Shown here in pieces: positions 21,501 through 32,464 of a DNA stretch of 64,000 nucleotides. The notes under the pieces were generated by a model. That model made no database searches, was not told the origin of the DNA, and saw only the letters and a list, made by a program, of their open reading frames with translations. The stretch is from Anniella stebbinsi (Eukaryota; Chordata; Lepidosauria; Squamata; Anniellidae), in the NCBI GenBank assembly GCA_029215795.1, contig JARDYH010000003.1:174418382-174482381 (forward strand), read 5' to 3'. Each line of letters begins with the position of its first letter. Positions within the stretch are counted from its first letter, which is position 1. The position numbers and the translations under genes were made by a program.

Positions 21501-22424
21501 TAACCTTCATGCAGTTTTCATGGGGATCAGGATAGGGAGAAGAATGCACATTCTAAACTTCCACTCCTGCAGACGATTCATAGGACAGCCATAGGGTTTT
21601 AATAATCTAGTCAAGAATTCAGTCTTCAATGAAAAATGTTTTCTAGCAAGATTAATTAATCTGGATTATTTTCATACACAGAAACCTCTTGCTTTTCTAA
21701 GAAATGCGTAAATATGTATTTGCTAAGGAGGACACATAACCTTTGGTTATCTGATGCAAAAAATGTCAAAGGGAAGTGCTATCAACCTGACACTGAGAAT
21801 GATTATTTGAATGAGTCATAACGCATTACATTTCTGACTGTCCAATTAACACTTTTATTAACTACCTTTAATATTATGAACTTCCATCTTCCACCCCCCT
21901 CCTTTCTTTCTATAAAGCTTCTCCTAGCGCTGTTTTTATGAGTTTCTCAGCAGTTCTACATCCAAGGCCTGTAACAAACTCACACATGTGCCTGGAATGC
22001 CAATTATGATGTTCAAGGAAAAGCATCACTTTACTGCCATTTGCCTGTCAGGGCCTGCCATAGAATTTCCCATAAATTGCACAACAACGCCTGCATGTTT
22101 ATGCCACCTACGGGGGTTTTCTTTTCTCCAAATGGACAAGTGTCTCACTTACCAGAAATGGAATGCTTAATTTCCCTGATTTTCATTTAATAGGCATGTT
22201 TGACTACTGACCAGTTTTTGAAATGAAAGATTACAATAAAAAAATTTTAAAATGTGGTCAATGTCTTTGTTCAGATTTAGATAAATGATTTTTCCCAACA
22301 CATCCCACCAGTCCTTTGTCATCAGTTAGGCCAGACCCTAGTTCTTCATCTTCTGTAATTTTTGATCTAGCTATATATTTACTTCTTGTACTGTCCATTG
22401 GAAAAGTCCAGTGTAAGAGTCAGT
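21501..22424. other. Unassigned DNA
   Basis: Nothing recognised. Confidence 0.4.
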
Positions 22425-22640
22425 ATGGTGTAGTGCTTAGAGTTTCAGACTAGGAGTGGGGAAATTCAAGTTCAGATCACCACTTAGCCATGAAACTCAT
22501 CCAGCAAGCTTCATGTCTGAGTGCCTCCCATCACTTTTTCTCAGCCCAACCTACACCACAGGGTTATTGTGAAGATGAAAGTATTTGAGCAAGGGAGAGA
22601 ACTATGTAAGCTCCTTGGAGGAAATAAATAAGTTCTCCTG
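22425..22640 (+). repeat. MIR-like core SINE
   Basis: Begins 'agagtcagtatggtgtagtg', continues 'cttagagtttcagactagga', has a degenerate B box ('caagttcagatcacc'), the core and 'cctacaccacagggttattg', and ends 'gctccttggaggaaataaat'. It is the plus-strand counterpart of 6470-6672. Confidence 0.75.
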
Positions 22641-24039
22641 CACGAGTCCTACTGAAACAGCAGAGATTTGCTGCACTACCCTGCAATTTCATTTCAATGG
22701 GGCTTGCACAGGCAAATTTCCTGGTGGATGATGCCTTATTTGAATAAGAAATAAATTGAGCACAATCCAGCCAAAATTAAGCATATTTAGTCCCACTGGT
22801 TTCAAAGGGAGCGGTTCAATATGCTTAACTATCTCCTTGAAAGTAAAGAGATTTAAAATTGCTTCATTTTGATTGGATGGTGCTCACTGTAAATTAAACT
22901 ACATTTGTTTGCTTTCATTTCCTTTTTCCTTATTATGTAACTTCCCTTATCCAACCTTGCACTCTCATTTTGCTTTTGCTTCTTTCCTCCTTACACTTTG
23001 CTTTTACACTTTGCTTTCATTTTGTTTTTACTTTCCTCCACCTCCCTCATACATACAATTAAAAGCCTTGCTGAAGTGAAAACAAAAACACATGTGTTGA
23101 TAAAAAAAATTAAAAGTCTATAAAGCACAAACAATGATGCAGCCAAATATAAAACAGGGACCAGTTATTTCCTATATGATGTTTTATGCATCTTAGTTCC
23201 TGATGGTGTACTTGGAAGTAGTAGATTGAGGGGAAATCACGTTTCCTTACCGGGATTTTCCTTCCTGCTTCTCTTGCATAATCATAATGGGGCTGCATTA
23301 CATGTCCAGAGAGGGGCAGCTATGTGGTCTATAATGGAAAATTTCCCCTCCTCTTGCTGCTCATAGCCCTGAATGGGACAGCGCCTTCTCGTGGGTGATT
23401 TGTAGTGCAACTTCCCATGTACATGGTAGGAAATCCCAAGGTATTTCAGCAAAATCAAGATAGCACTGGGTTGTTGTGTTGTTATTTTTTAATGGAATTA
23501 CTGGAGGAAGGTGTGGGAGATGTAAAGTTCATCATCAAAGGGATCCATGAACTTCCTTCCGTGCATAGCCAGTCACAAGTGTGCCTTATTTCATTCATGT
23601 GAAGAAGCCCAAAGTCCTATTGCAACCAGTTGGATTTCTTCCTAAATAATATCTCCAATGCAGCTTAGACCATTTTTGTATACAACTAGTAGTCCCAGAT
23701 GGTGACGTATTTTCCATATACATCAGCAGGGGCACTTATCAAGTTTGCTAATATATTTAAGCCAGGATTAGGGAGTGGCAGATGGAGAGGGTAATAAACA
23801 GGTTAGAAAGCAGCACTGCACTAGTTCCTGGACTGTGACCAGATTGTGCAGGGAAAGGGTATAGCAATGTCATGAAGTTATATCACATAGTGCTGAAAGA
23901 AGCAACTTCCAATGTAATACATTCACACAGTCAGCAGCCAGTCACTAATACAAGTAATTTAATACTGGGAGCTTGCTCTCATCTCCCTGACCAAAATGTT
24001 CCAGGTGAACCTTAGATGGAGAATGAAATCCAAAGGAGA
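22641..24039. other. Unassigned DNA with one shared fragment
   Basis: 22743-22856 has a partly self-complementary segment ('taagcatatttagtccca', 'atatgcttaac') that may be an old MITE. 23535-23612 shares about 80 bp with 31700-31782 (see findings). The remainder is unassigned. Confidence 0.4.
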
Positions 24040-24121
24040 AAGGTTTGTTGTAATGGGTAATTTTTGTAAACTGCCCAGACAGCTTCAGCTATGGGGCAGT
24101 AGATAAATGTAATACAATAAC

Positions 24122-24154
<33 letters not shown>
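24040..24154 (+). repeat. L2 3' tail with (AAT)n
   Basis: 'gtaaactgcccagacagctt' followed by 'cagctatggggcagtagata' and 'aatgtaatacaat' is the L2 3'-UTR terminus seen also at 33980-34056 and 48260-48320. It runs into an (AAT)n tract at 24117-24154. Confidence 0.7.
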
Positions 24155-24224
24155 CTGCAATTGCCCTCAAATAGACCAGATCAATGCATCTTCCTGTAAC
24201 TAAACAGAATAAAACTTACCCTAA

Positions 24225-24316
24225 GGCTGCCATCCTATACACACTTAACTGGGAGAAAGCTCCGTTGGAAACAATGAGACTTACTTCTGAATAAACATGT
24301 ATAAGATTGCACTATA
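24225..24316. mobile_element. Short MITE of the GCAATCCTATGCA type
   Basis: The left end 'ggctgccatcctatacacac' and the complement of 'catgtataagattgcac' are inverted repeats. The flanks are compatible with TAA. The middle 'gagacttacttctgaataaa' is shared with 30997-31078 and the ends with 40734-40827. Confidence 0.5.
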
Positions 24317-24334
24317 ACTGACTATGCATGGAAT

Positions 24335-25620
24335 TGATCAGAGGGGAAAAGACCCTGGACTTAACCCTAAATTGCACCCAGGACCTAGAGCAAGAGGTCA
24401 GTGTTGTTTAACCAGTTGGTAACAGTGGGGCTGTCTATATGCACAGCGTACCCTATGGTGGCTGCACAGTGATGCTGCATTGTTTACAGGGCATAGTCAC
24501 CAACTCGCAACTACTATGGACTTTCCCCCCAAAACTGCATGCTTTAAAAGTTGCTGACTTATTGCAACTTTTTCTTTTGCTCTGAGGTCACCACCTTCTT
24601 TCCTCTGTCTGTCAGTGGTAACCTTGCTTTGGGTTGAAGGTGGGGGTGCTCCCGAGGGTAGGTCACAGGAAGGCGGGGCAGAGGGCAGGGGGTGGGTTTG
24701 ACAAGCTGACTGGCCTCTGGCGCTCCAGCTTTTTCCGTCAGATAGCCCGTGCTCCCTCCTGTCATCAAGATTTATCATGCCCACTCCACAGCTGCGATGC
24801 AGCAGGGTTTTGAGGGAATGAGCATCCAAAGCAGCATCATAAAGACACCTCCAGTGACTACAGTGTTATCAAATTTAAATGTAAGTGGGAAATTACCAAG
24901 GAAGTCCAATACAGTCACATTTGACTTCAAAAGAGGAAACTTCTAAAAAAAATTAAGGGGTTGTAAAAACTAGGTTGAAAGGGAAAGTCAAGAGGGTCTC
25001 AAATTGAGAACATTTAGAGGGAGTACTCAAAACCATAATAATAGAAGCTCAGCTAAAATCTATATTGCAGGTGAGGGAAGCTGCTTTTGATTCCAAGAGG
25101 TCACCAAAATGGTTGACAGTCAAGGAAGCTAAAGAGAACGAAGAAAAAGGCTCCTTTCAGAAAATGAAAGTTGTGTCTAAATGAAGACAACAAAAAGGAA
25201 CATGTTGCACAAAAGAAATGCGAGCAGATAGTAAGGAATGCAAAAATGGATTTTGAGATCATATTGCTTATAAGTAAGACCAACATTAAATAAGTTATTG
25301 AAATACATCAGTAGCAGGAAACCAGCTAGAAAGGCAGTAGAGCCATTGGGAATTAAAGGAATACTAAAGGACGATGAGGAGAATGCAGAGAAGCAGAATT
25401 AGGTATTTGTGTCTGTCTTCACTGAAGAGGATGTAGGGCAGATACTCATGCCTGAACTAATATTCAGGTATGGGTATCTGCCCTGTATGAGTGGGAGGGT
25501 GCTATTGCATTTATGTCCTATTTGTGGTTTCCCACAAGCAGTTGGTTGGCAACTGAACAGAATTCTGGCCTAGATGGGCCCTTGGTCTAATCCAGCATGG
25601 CTCTTCTTATGTTTTTAAAC
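24335..25620 (+). pseudogene. CR1-type LINE, internally deleted, with TIR insertion
   Basis: The left part parallels 57450-57660: 'gaattgatcagaggggaaaa', 'ccctggacttaaccctaa', 'gcacccaggacctagagcaa', then 'PRKSNTVTFDFKRGNF' in translation, a CR1 ORF2 linker motif ('DFRRANF' in other CR1s). The middle, 24960-25450, contains 'gctgcttttgattccaagag' and other ORF2-like text with stops. At about 25460 it jumps straight to the CR1 3' end ('gagtgggagggtgctattgc' to 'gctcttcttatgttttta'), so most of the RT is missing. An insertion with short TIRs lies at 24428-24850. Confidence 0.65.
24428..24850. mobile_element. TIR insertion inside CR1
   Basis: Comparison with 57540-57580 ('aacagtgactacagtggtat') shows the CR1 text is split here. 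The ends 'ggggctgtctatatg' and the complement of 'cataaagacacctcc' are an inverted repeat. agt on each side may be a 3-bp target duplication. The two minus-strand frames inside (24497-24829) are not recognised. Confidence 0.5.
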
Positions 25621-26176
25621 CACAAGTAATGTTCAGTCATGTTAATGTTTTCCATTATGATTTTTTGGGAGGAGAGGGCAAATATGTACTTGCATCTCCC
25701 AGCCCCATGGGATGATACAGGGATGATAAAGGGGAAAACATTTAATAAGAAAAACAGCCCACAGGGGAAAAGATAGGCTTCCCTTGGGAACATCCAGTTC
25801 AGATTGCTGCTTCCTGCAGCTCTTTGTGCATGGGGCTCAGGGAAAAACATTCAGGAGCCTGCGCATCACTCATCATTTGACCCTACAAAACAATCTCACT
25901 GAAAATTGTTTACTTGGTTTTTGGGAGGAGCTTTGAAAGATAAGAACTTCACACCTTTCTGAGTCCACAAGCATCTGCATAGAGAGAATGTAATAATTTA
26001 AGAGACTGTCATTATATGAAATTATAACCTGACAGACTTGTTGGGACATTAAAATGACTGGAAGAACGTGCTACTCCACTTGCAAAGGAAAATTTCACTT
26101 CTCTGCCCTTGTGTGATCTGCAAGTCTCACTATGTGGGACTCTAGAATGTCATGATTAAGCTGTCAGGATCATTGC
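25621..26176. other. Unassigned DNA
   Basis: Nothing recognised. The 87-codon minus-strand frame at 25587-25850 overlaps the CR1 tail. Confidence 0.4.
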
Positions 26177-26177
26177 A

Positions 26178-26254
26178 AGAAGAAGAAGAAGAAGAAGAAG
26201 AAGAAGAAGAAGAAGAAGAAGAAGAAGAAGAAGAAGAAGAAGAAGAAGAAGAAG
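26178..26254. repeat. (GAA)n microsatellite, about 26 units
   Basis: Uninterrupted GAA triplets. The apparent polyglutamate frame across it is an artefact. Confidence 0.95.
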
Positions 26255-26810
26255 CCAAATCAAGAATAATTAACTTGTATCACCTGTCTACATTGGCACC
26301 ATTTTTCCTTCTGCTGCTAATAATTGGAAAGAGTAGGTTACTGATGAAGGATTATTTATTTAGTAATGATGTCTCTTGTTAGAAAGGCAATTAGCAGAGA
26401 CAATTTTAAATAAGCAAAACAGAATGAGTGTTTACCAGGTTCCATACACACAAGGCTATCTTAGAATAAAAGGAGATGATACACTTCTTTAGAGTAGAAA
26501 AGGTGAAATTGTTTTACTCACAATATTCTTGCACATCAGATGCAGGTAGAGCAGAGGGTTTCAAATGGAGTTTGTGCAATCCATTTCACACAGATACCAG
26601 TGAGAGTGCTCCCAGCAATAGAGGAAGTCAGAGGGGAGGTTGAGGGGAATGAAGAGTAGGAGAAAAATCACAGGAATAAATCACATTGTAAGCTACACAG
26701 GTCCTAAGGCTAGCTGTGGCCAACATTCCCATGAACTAACCAACTGCAACACTCCCCCTCCCCAACTTGCAGGCAAGGTTGCAGCACTCCCAACAACTGA
26801 GATGCTGGCT
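26255..26810. other. Unassigned DNA
   Basis: Nothing recognised. Confidence 0.4.
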
Positions 26811-27320
26811 ATTTCTACACTGGCCTTTTCCCCCAGGGTTGTCCCTGAGTGCTCCCTGTGCATCCAAATGGCACACAGGGACTCCCAGAGGCAAGGGGGA
26901 CAGGCACGGGTTTTCCCAGGGATAAAGAAACCCTGGTAAAACCCAATTCTTTGAGCGGTCCTGGGACCGTTCCAATGCTGTGAGAGGGAGCCCATCCTGC
27001 CTGGTGCCCACTTACTTGTGAGTAAGCACAGCACAAGAAACAGGCACGGAGTCACGCCACGCCACTCTGCCCATGGAGGGGGGGGGGGAAGCAAGTCAGC
27101 CATCTCCAGGATGGGGGGGCATTCAAGGGGGTTCCTTACCTTCTCCATTGCACTCCCAGCTCCTTTAAGGTTTTTTTAAAAAATGGCGCCCACAAGGAGC
27201 ACAACGTCCCAGGAAGTTGCACTTCCATTTTGCGTGCCCAGGGACAATCCCGGAAGCAGGTACATCCATGATCATCCCCCACTCTACACCCGTAGGTCTA
27301 GAAAGGCCCTCTGTCCCCAA
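26811..27320. repeat. GC-rich segment with internal inverted repeats, probably a TIR element
   Basis: Base composition rises sharply compared with the flanks. 'cccccagggttgtccctg' at the left is mirrored by 'gcccagggacaatcccgg' at the right, and a G run lies at 27078-27088. The overlapping ORFs, up to 151 codons on the minus strand, look like GC-rich chance frames. Ends and TSD could not be fixed. Confidence 0.4.
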
Positions 27321-28118
27321 CCAATGGAAATGCAACTCAACCTTCCACCCTATTCCCTTACATCTGATTTCTGAGATTTCTGCTGTCATTGCCCACACAT
27401 GTCCAAAGCCATGTGGCTTCTCAACCATCATGGTAGAATTGTCCTTTAAAAAAGGGGGGATTTTGGAAGGATGCTGAATTCTTTTCCCAACTAACCAATG
27501 CTGTGTTTGCTCAACACTATCACAATATTGCAGAACATAAACATTTTGAAGTGCAAGCGCTTTTCATGACAGTGCCATAGCCACGGGCCCCAAGGAAAGT
27601 CCAAACATAAAGGCAGCTATAGTCATACATATCAACAAACCAGTTTTCATCCCTACCAGGTGCAGGTCTTTTGTAAAGCTAATCAGTTTAAATTGCCCAT
27701 TCAATTCCAAACCATTTCAAAATCCTTTACATTGCAACAAGGTATAATATATTGTTGCTGGGGAAATTCATTCCCCCCCTCCCGCCCTGCCCTGCCCTGC
27801 CCTGCCCTGCCCTGCCCCGCCCCAACCCCCAGCTACTATGGGGATTGGAGCTAAACTCAGAGGGAATAGGGACATCTGAAGGGGTTGGCAGATGATGTCA
27901 GGGTCTCTTGTAATTTTAAAAAAGTGTCAGCGCTGCATCCCTGAAAGCGCTGGTTCCACTACACCACTGGGTTCATAAAGCTATATGGTTATTGCACTCC
28001 TCAGATCAGAGGCAAAGGGTACTAGACACTGCTCCTGTGCATAACTCTTTGGTTATTATGGGAGATGTTTGCCAGAAACAAATATACAATACTGTACCTT
28101 GCTTTGCCTATTCTGTAT
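27321..28118. other. Unassigned DNA with (CCCTG)n
   Basis: A pentanucleotide tract, (CCCTG)n, lies at 27784-27815. Otherwise nothing recognised. Confidence 0.5.
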
Positions 28119-28217
28119 TCCAGCTTTCCGCAACCTGGTACCTTCTAGATGAGTTGGACTACAACTCTCAACAACCCTAGCCAGTTATCAATAGGGCACC
28201 CATTTGGGGAAGGCTTC
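28119..28217. mobile_element. Palindromic hAT-type MITE
   Basis: 'ccgcaacctggtaccttcta', 'gttggactacaactctcaac' and 'tttggggaaggctt' are family landmarks in order. Confidence 0.6.
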
Positions 28218-28734
28218 CTTTTAATATATTTTTTCCCTGCAGGGGAGACAGAACAGGCATTGTACTCATCTAGAGCAATTCCAGGGCCTGTTTGATGGCC
28301 GCCAAGGTTGGGCCTTGACTGTAGCCTCAAGCTGCCAAAAGAGACTGACACAACAGCAACGCCATTCCCGCTTTGACAAAATAACCAAGAAGGTCAGAAA
28401 TGGTATGAGCAAAATCCTCTGTTTACATGGACACAATAAAACAGACTAGACCAGTCTGTTTTAAAACTTCAAAACTATTAATCAACCTTTACTGAATGGG
28501 GGTTACATAGGTGTGAACATCAAAGAAGGATCTTCTCCAAGGGAAGAGTGTTGGATGACACAGCACTAGACTAAATGCTCTGTAGACCATTTATTTTAAT
28601 ACCACTTCCAGCTAATTTGCAAAACCAATGCCACTATGTCTTATAAAAACAAAACAAAAAAACATAAAAACCTATGTTGATGTGTCATTTATAATCTATT
28701 GAGTTATAAAGTAGTGTCTACCTAGAGCATTTAT
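28218..28734. other. Unassigned DNA
   Basis: Nothing recognised. Confidence 0.4.
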
Positions 28735-28852
28735 ACTGAGACCAGCTGTAGAACTCCCTTCCTAATGAGGTTCAGTTGGCTCCTTCTCTCTTCAGCTTCA
28801 GGAAAGCTGACCAGACCTTTTTATTTTGCTGAACTTATCGTGACTGGGTTCA

Positions 28853-29741
28853 GGCTACACGATAACCAATGGTAGTTTAAATAGTTGACAGTTGGTTATT
28901 AAATCCACATGGGTTACCATGTTGTGTGGAGGGGTCTTCTGAACCAGTGTTTGGTTATTTGGCCAAAATAATCCATGCAAAGAATCAATGCTGTGCAGAA
29001 TTGGCTATTTCAACCACTGTTGGCTATCATGTTGTGGCTGATGAAATAACCACTCTGCCCACCACACCATTGGTTATTTTGGCCTCCTCCACACGAGACG
29101 TTTAATGAGCCTTGAAGGCTCATTATAAATTTTACCTACACACGAGCGGAGCGCAAAACGGGCGTACAGGCGCGTTATCTCCCCGATAATGCGCATTTTC
29201 GAACGCGCGTTAAATAGCGACTTTTATTTTGCTCCGGCCGTTAAAGCGCATTTTCGCTGTGTGAACAAGCGATTATGCGCATTAACTACCTGTAAAGTGC
29301 TTTTTGGGCATCTTTTAATGCGCTTCGCCGCTTCTCGCCGCCTCCCGTGCAGAGGGATTAGGCGTAAATGCGCCTCCGCGAAAATGCGCATAATCCCCGA
29401 ACCGGGCGCAAAAGCGCATCCTTGTGGAGGGGGCCTAGGTCAACCACTGAGTCATAAGGCAAGAATGGTCAAAGAGGCAGCTGCCACTCTAGCCCAGGCA
29501 GCAGGATAGACTTTTGGCAGCAATGGCTGATGGGATACTAGTGGGAGGACTGGGAGGGCAGAGAGGGAGGGGGATGAGTGAGTCAACCCAGCATGGACTA
29601 ATAGTCAACTCAACGCTGATCCTAATCCACACCATGATTGATTATTACCATGTTGTGTGGGGAGTACCCCCTAGATAAAAAAAACTGTTGAGTTGTTTAT
29701 TACCTCACTGTTTACTATCATGTTGTCCAAATGCAGCCCAG
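28853..29741. mobile_element. TIR element with ATAACCA/TGGTTAT words
   Basis: The left end 'tgggttcaggctacacgata' and the complement of the right end 'tgggctgcatttggacaaca' are degenerate inverted repeats. The interior is full of 'ggttatt' and 'aaccact' words and 'accatgttgtgtgg' occurs twice (28917 and 29649). The ends resemble those of the insert at 13228-13442. It is interrupted by the CpG-rich element at 29091-29435. Confidence 0.55.
29091..29435. mobile_element. CpG-rich TIR element
   Basis: The ends 'ggcctcctccacacga' and the complement of 'ccttgtggagggggcc' are inverted repeats. The interior is dense in GCGCAT, ATGCGC and GCGCGTT words ('gataatgcgcattttcgaac', 'gcgcataatccccgaaccgg'), in contrast to the AT-rich surroundings. 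A second copy at 32236-32464 shares 'cggagcgcaaa', 'ttttattttgctccggcc' and 'ggcgcaaaagcg'. The TSD is not clear, so the superfamily is unknown. The ORF at 29189-29509 is a by-product. Confidence 0.7.
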
Positions 29742-29905
29742 GTAGGTTAAAGTTTAGTCTCTCCCCATGTTTATGCTGAATGGCTTTATCCCACTCTTGG
29801 TTTAATTAGAGCAAAATGATTTTACTGGATGCTTTTAATTAGGTTTGATGTATTTTGTGAACTTTTTTGGTAAGCCGCTTACAAATAAATAAATGAACAA
29901 ATACA

Positions 29906-30996
29906 AGGTTGGATAGAAACTTCAACTTCTGCAAAAGGAAGGGCTCCTTCTGTTCATAGAAGGCTTTTTATCCCTCAGAGGCCGGAATCCCCTTGGCACG
30001 AGTGGGTAGGTGAGCTTTGCTCATTCACCTGTCCCCTTGGAGCCCCTAGTACCACCTCAATGTTCTTCCAGAGGGTCCCTCATCTCTCCAAAGCAGATTT
30101 TTTTTGAAGGTGCAAGGAGAAACAGTGGGAGGGGAGAAACATGCAAAAGTCACCTCCCCTCCTTCCACCGATTGGAGCATTTCCTGTGGAAAGCAAAGTC
30201 TGGATCCAAGACTCTGCAGCAAAATTCAGTTTCAACGCATTTCATTATTCTTTTCCACTTGCAAATCTGAACACAAGGTTCTCTCCAATATTCAATTCAA
30301 GCTGTACATATCTGCCATATTTTCAATACCAGTTAGCAATTTGGAAATTAGCAGTTTGGTCTTTGGTGTTACTGAACTTGCTGCTTGCTATTCACGAATG
30401 CAGAGTGATTAAGTTGTATGTGTAACTTGTGGTTGGCTGTCCACACATCACATGCACCACAGCAGAGGAAAAGAAAGCATCTGCTTCTATTTTAGTCAAC
30501 ACTGCCAAAGCAAATGAGAGGAAATATAAATTCAAACTGAAGTATTCATCACAGGGGGTAGAGGGAAGGGTACTATTTAAACACTTTAGTTTTAATGTTG
30601 GCAAGCAGGAGGTGGGGATGCAAAACAATAATTGGCATATATTTCTGAGAATAAACCTGGTGGCATCATATGGATGACATAGAGTGTCTCTTAAGGGAAA
30701 TCACATTGCTTAAGTGGGGCTGTTGTGCTTCCTGGTTCTTTGGCACAATTGACATGAGCTGATTACATGGGACGAGAGGGGCGACAAGGTGGAAGATCCT
30801 GCTGTTTCCCGGGGCTCCTTTAAAACAAGACTTCCTCTCCTTTGCACACGTGCCTCCCTCCCTCCCTGGCATGTGTGCAAAGGAGGGGAGAGCAAGTCTA
30901 GTTTTTGTTGGTTAACTTGTGCTGTGCAGTTCCCTCACAGCCCCCAGGAAAGCCAGGACTTACTTCTTAGTAGATATAAGATTGTGTTGTAAATCT
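29906..30996. other. Unassigned DNA with one imperfect hairpin
   Basis: Several overlapping ORFs at 30010-30677, none recognised. 30832-30889 contains an inverted repeat ('ctcctttgcacacgtgcc' with 'ggcatgtgtgcaaaggag') around a CCCTCCCTCCCT loop. Confidence 0.4.
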
Positions 30997-31078
30997 GCAA
31001 CCCTAGGCACACTTACTTGGAGTAAACCCCATTGAACACAATGGGACTTACTTCTGAGTAGACATAAGATCACACTGT
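30997..31078. mobile_element. Short MITE, 'cccattgaacacaatggg' type
   Basis: Contains 'cacacttacttggagtaaac', the self-complementary 'cccattgaacacaatggg' and 'acttacttctgagtagacat'. The same order occurs at 24225-24316. It is a common short repeat in squamate DNA as I remember it. Confidence 0.55.
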
Positions 31079-31092
31079 AAATTTATAACCCT

Positions 31093-31424
31093 TGCTAGGG
31101 TGACCATATGAAAAGGAGGACAGGGCTCCTGTATCTTTAACACTCGTTTAGCAAAGGGAATTTCAGCAGGTGTAACTTGCATGCATGCACTACTTTGTGA
31201 AACTCCCTCTTTATTACAACAGTTAAAACTGCAGGAGCTAAACTAGAATGACCAGATGCAAAAGAGGACAAGGCTCCTGCAAGCTTTAACTGTTGTGATG
31301 AAGAGGGAATTTCACCAGGTGCTGCATGCATGCAAATGACACTTGCTGAAATTCCCTTTTCAGTGCAACTGTTAAAAATACAGGAGCCCTGTCCTCCTTT
31401 TCATACGGTCAGCCTTCCCTTGGC
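31093..31424. mobile_element. Foldback element, apparently dimeric
   Basis: The ends 'agggtgaccatatgaaaagg' and the complement of the right end 'ggctgaccgtatgaaaagga' pair. The arms continue with 'aggacagggctcctgtat' on the left and 'atacaggagccctgtcct' on the right, so about 40 bp match. An internal copy of the left end begins near 31246 ('agaatgaccagatgcaaaag'), so the unit may be two head-to-tail or nested copies. Confidence 0.7.
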
Positions 31425-32060
31425 ACTCTTACTTGGGGGAAAGCCCCATTGAACTTAAAGGGGTGCTCTTGGTGGGGTGGGGGATCAGATCTGCCTCCCT
31501 TTGCTGCAGAGAGGCATCTTACCCTCTTCTCCCTGAATCACAGACATGGGAAAGTCCTTCCTCGGCAAGTTCATAGCACAATGCCAGCTTTAGACATTGC
31601 CAATTTCGCGCCATTAGTGTTTATTCCAGCTTTTCTCTGATCTATTTTAAAATGGAATAAGGGCAGGGGAACCATAGCAGATGTCTTGGCTGTTGCCAAC
31701 AATGTCATAAAAAGGACCCGCAAACTTCCATGAGTGGCCAGTCACGAGCGTGCTTTATTTTGCTCGTGTGAAGAAGCCCATAGGCTGCCTCCCTGACAAG
31801 GCTACACTTGCTCACGTTTTGCTCAGACAATCACGGTGAAATAGGGAAAGTGTTTGCTTCCTAGATGCTATTGTTGCTAAGGAAGTTTCTTAAACAAGAA
31901 ATCTGTTATTCTGCTGTATAGCACCTTTAAAAAATGAACACTCACAGCTTTTGGAGATAGGTATATTTATGATATTATCCCCATCTTGTAAGCATAAACA
32001 CAAATTAATCAGTGTGTGTTGTTTGCTTGCATCTTTCTTTGCTTTTGTATTCCCTTGGCT
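31425..32060. other. Unassigned DNA with one shared fragment
   Basis: 31700-31782 shares 'gtgaagaagccca' and upstream words with 23535-23612. Otherwise nothing recognised. Confidence 0.4.
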
Positions 32061-32064
32061 GTAC

Positions 32065-32200
32065 ACGCATGGTGGCTAGGCATGTACATGCATAAGGTTC
32101 CATTCCTGGCATCTCCAGTTAAAGGACTCTGCTTCAGGCAACCTTGTCAGAGTGCTGCTTTTCGAGTACATAATATTGGGCTAGAGATAGGCTGCCTCTA
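32065..32200 (+). repeat. tRNA-SINE fragment (Sauria-like)
   Basis: 'aaggttccattcctggcatc' followed by 'tccagttaaaggactctgct' corresponds to the B-box and post-tRNA region of the Sauria SINE as remembered. The remainder 'atattgggctagagataggc' is its body, strongly diverged. Confidence 0.5.
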
Positions 32201-32235
32201 CAAGAAAGGTTTAAAGCTCTTTCAAGGCTCTTAAA

Positions 32236-32464
32236 AAAATTTACCTCTACAAGAACGGAGCGCAAATCGGGCGTTGAGGTGCGTTATCTCTCCGATTATG
32301 CGCATTATTGAATGCGCGTTAAATCGCGAGTTTTATTTTGCTCCGGCCTCTCCGCCTCTCGCCGCCTCTCGTGCAGAGGTATTAGGTGTAAATGCGCTTC
32401 AGCGATGATGCGCATAATCGCCTAACCAGGCGCAAAAGCGAATCCTAGTGGAGGGGACCATAGA
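32236..32464. mobile_element. CpG-rich TIR element, second copy
   Basis: Shares with 29091-29435 the words 'gaacggagcgcaaatcgggc', 'gcgttatctctccgattatg', 'ttttattttgctccggcc' and 'aaaagcgaatcctagtggag'. It lacks the central part of that copy and its left TIR is not recognisable. The right end 'gtggaggggacc' is kept. Confidence 0.65.

Larger units (their letters stand above)
28735..29905 (+). pseudogene. L2-type LINE 3' end, split by nested TIR elements
   Basis: The left fragment 'gtagaactcccttcctaatg' to 'cagacctttttattttgctg' is the last part of an L2 ORF2 (the 'WNSLP... FLFQAYF' region). The right fragment, about 29742-29905, is the L2 3' UTR, ending 'gtaagccgcttacaaataaa' and (AAAT)n. 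Between them lies a TIR element of about 890 bp, which itself carries another. Confidence 0.65.

Noticed and set aside
26152..26382. Polyglutamate protein
   Set aside because: Produced by the (GAA)n microsatellite.
26693..27148. 151-codon minus-strand ORF
   Set aside because: Lies in a GC-rich segment with inverted repeats and overlaps several other frames in both directions.
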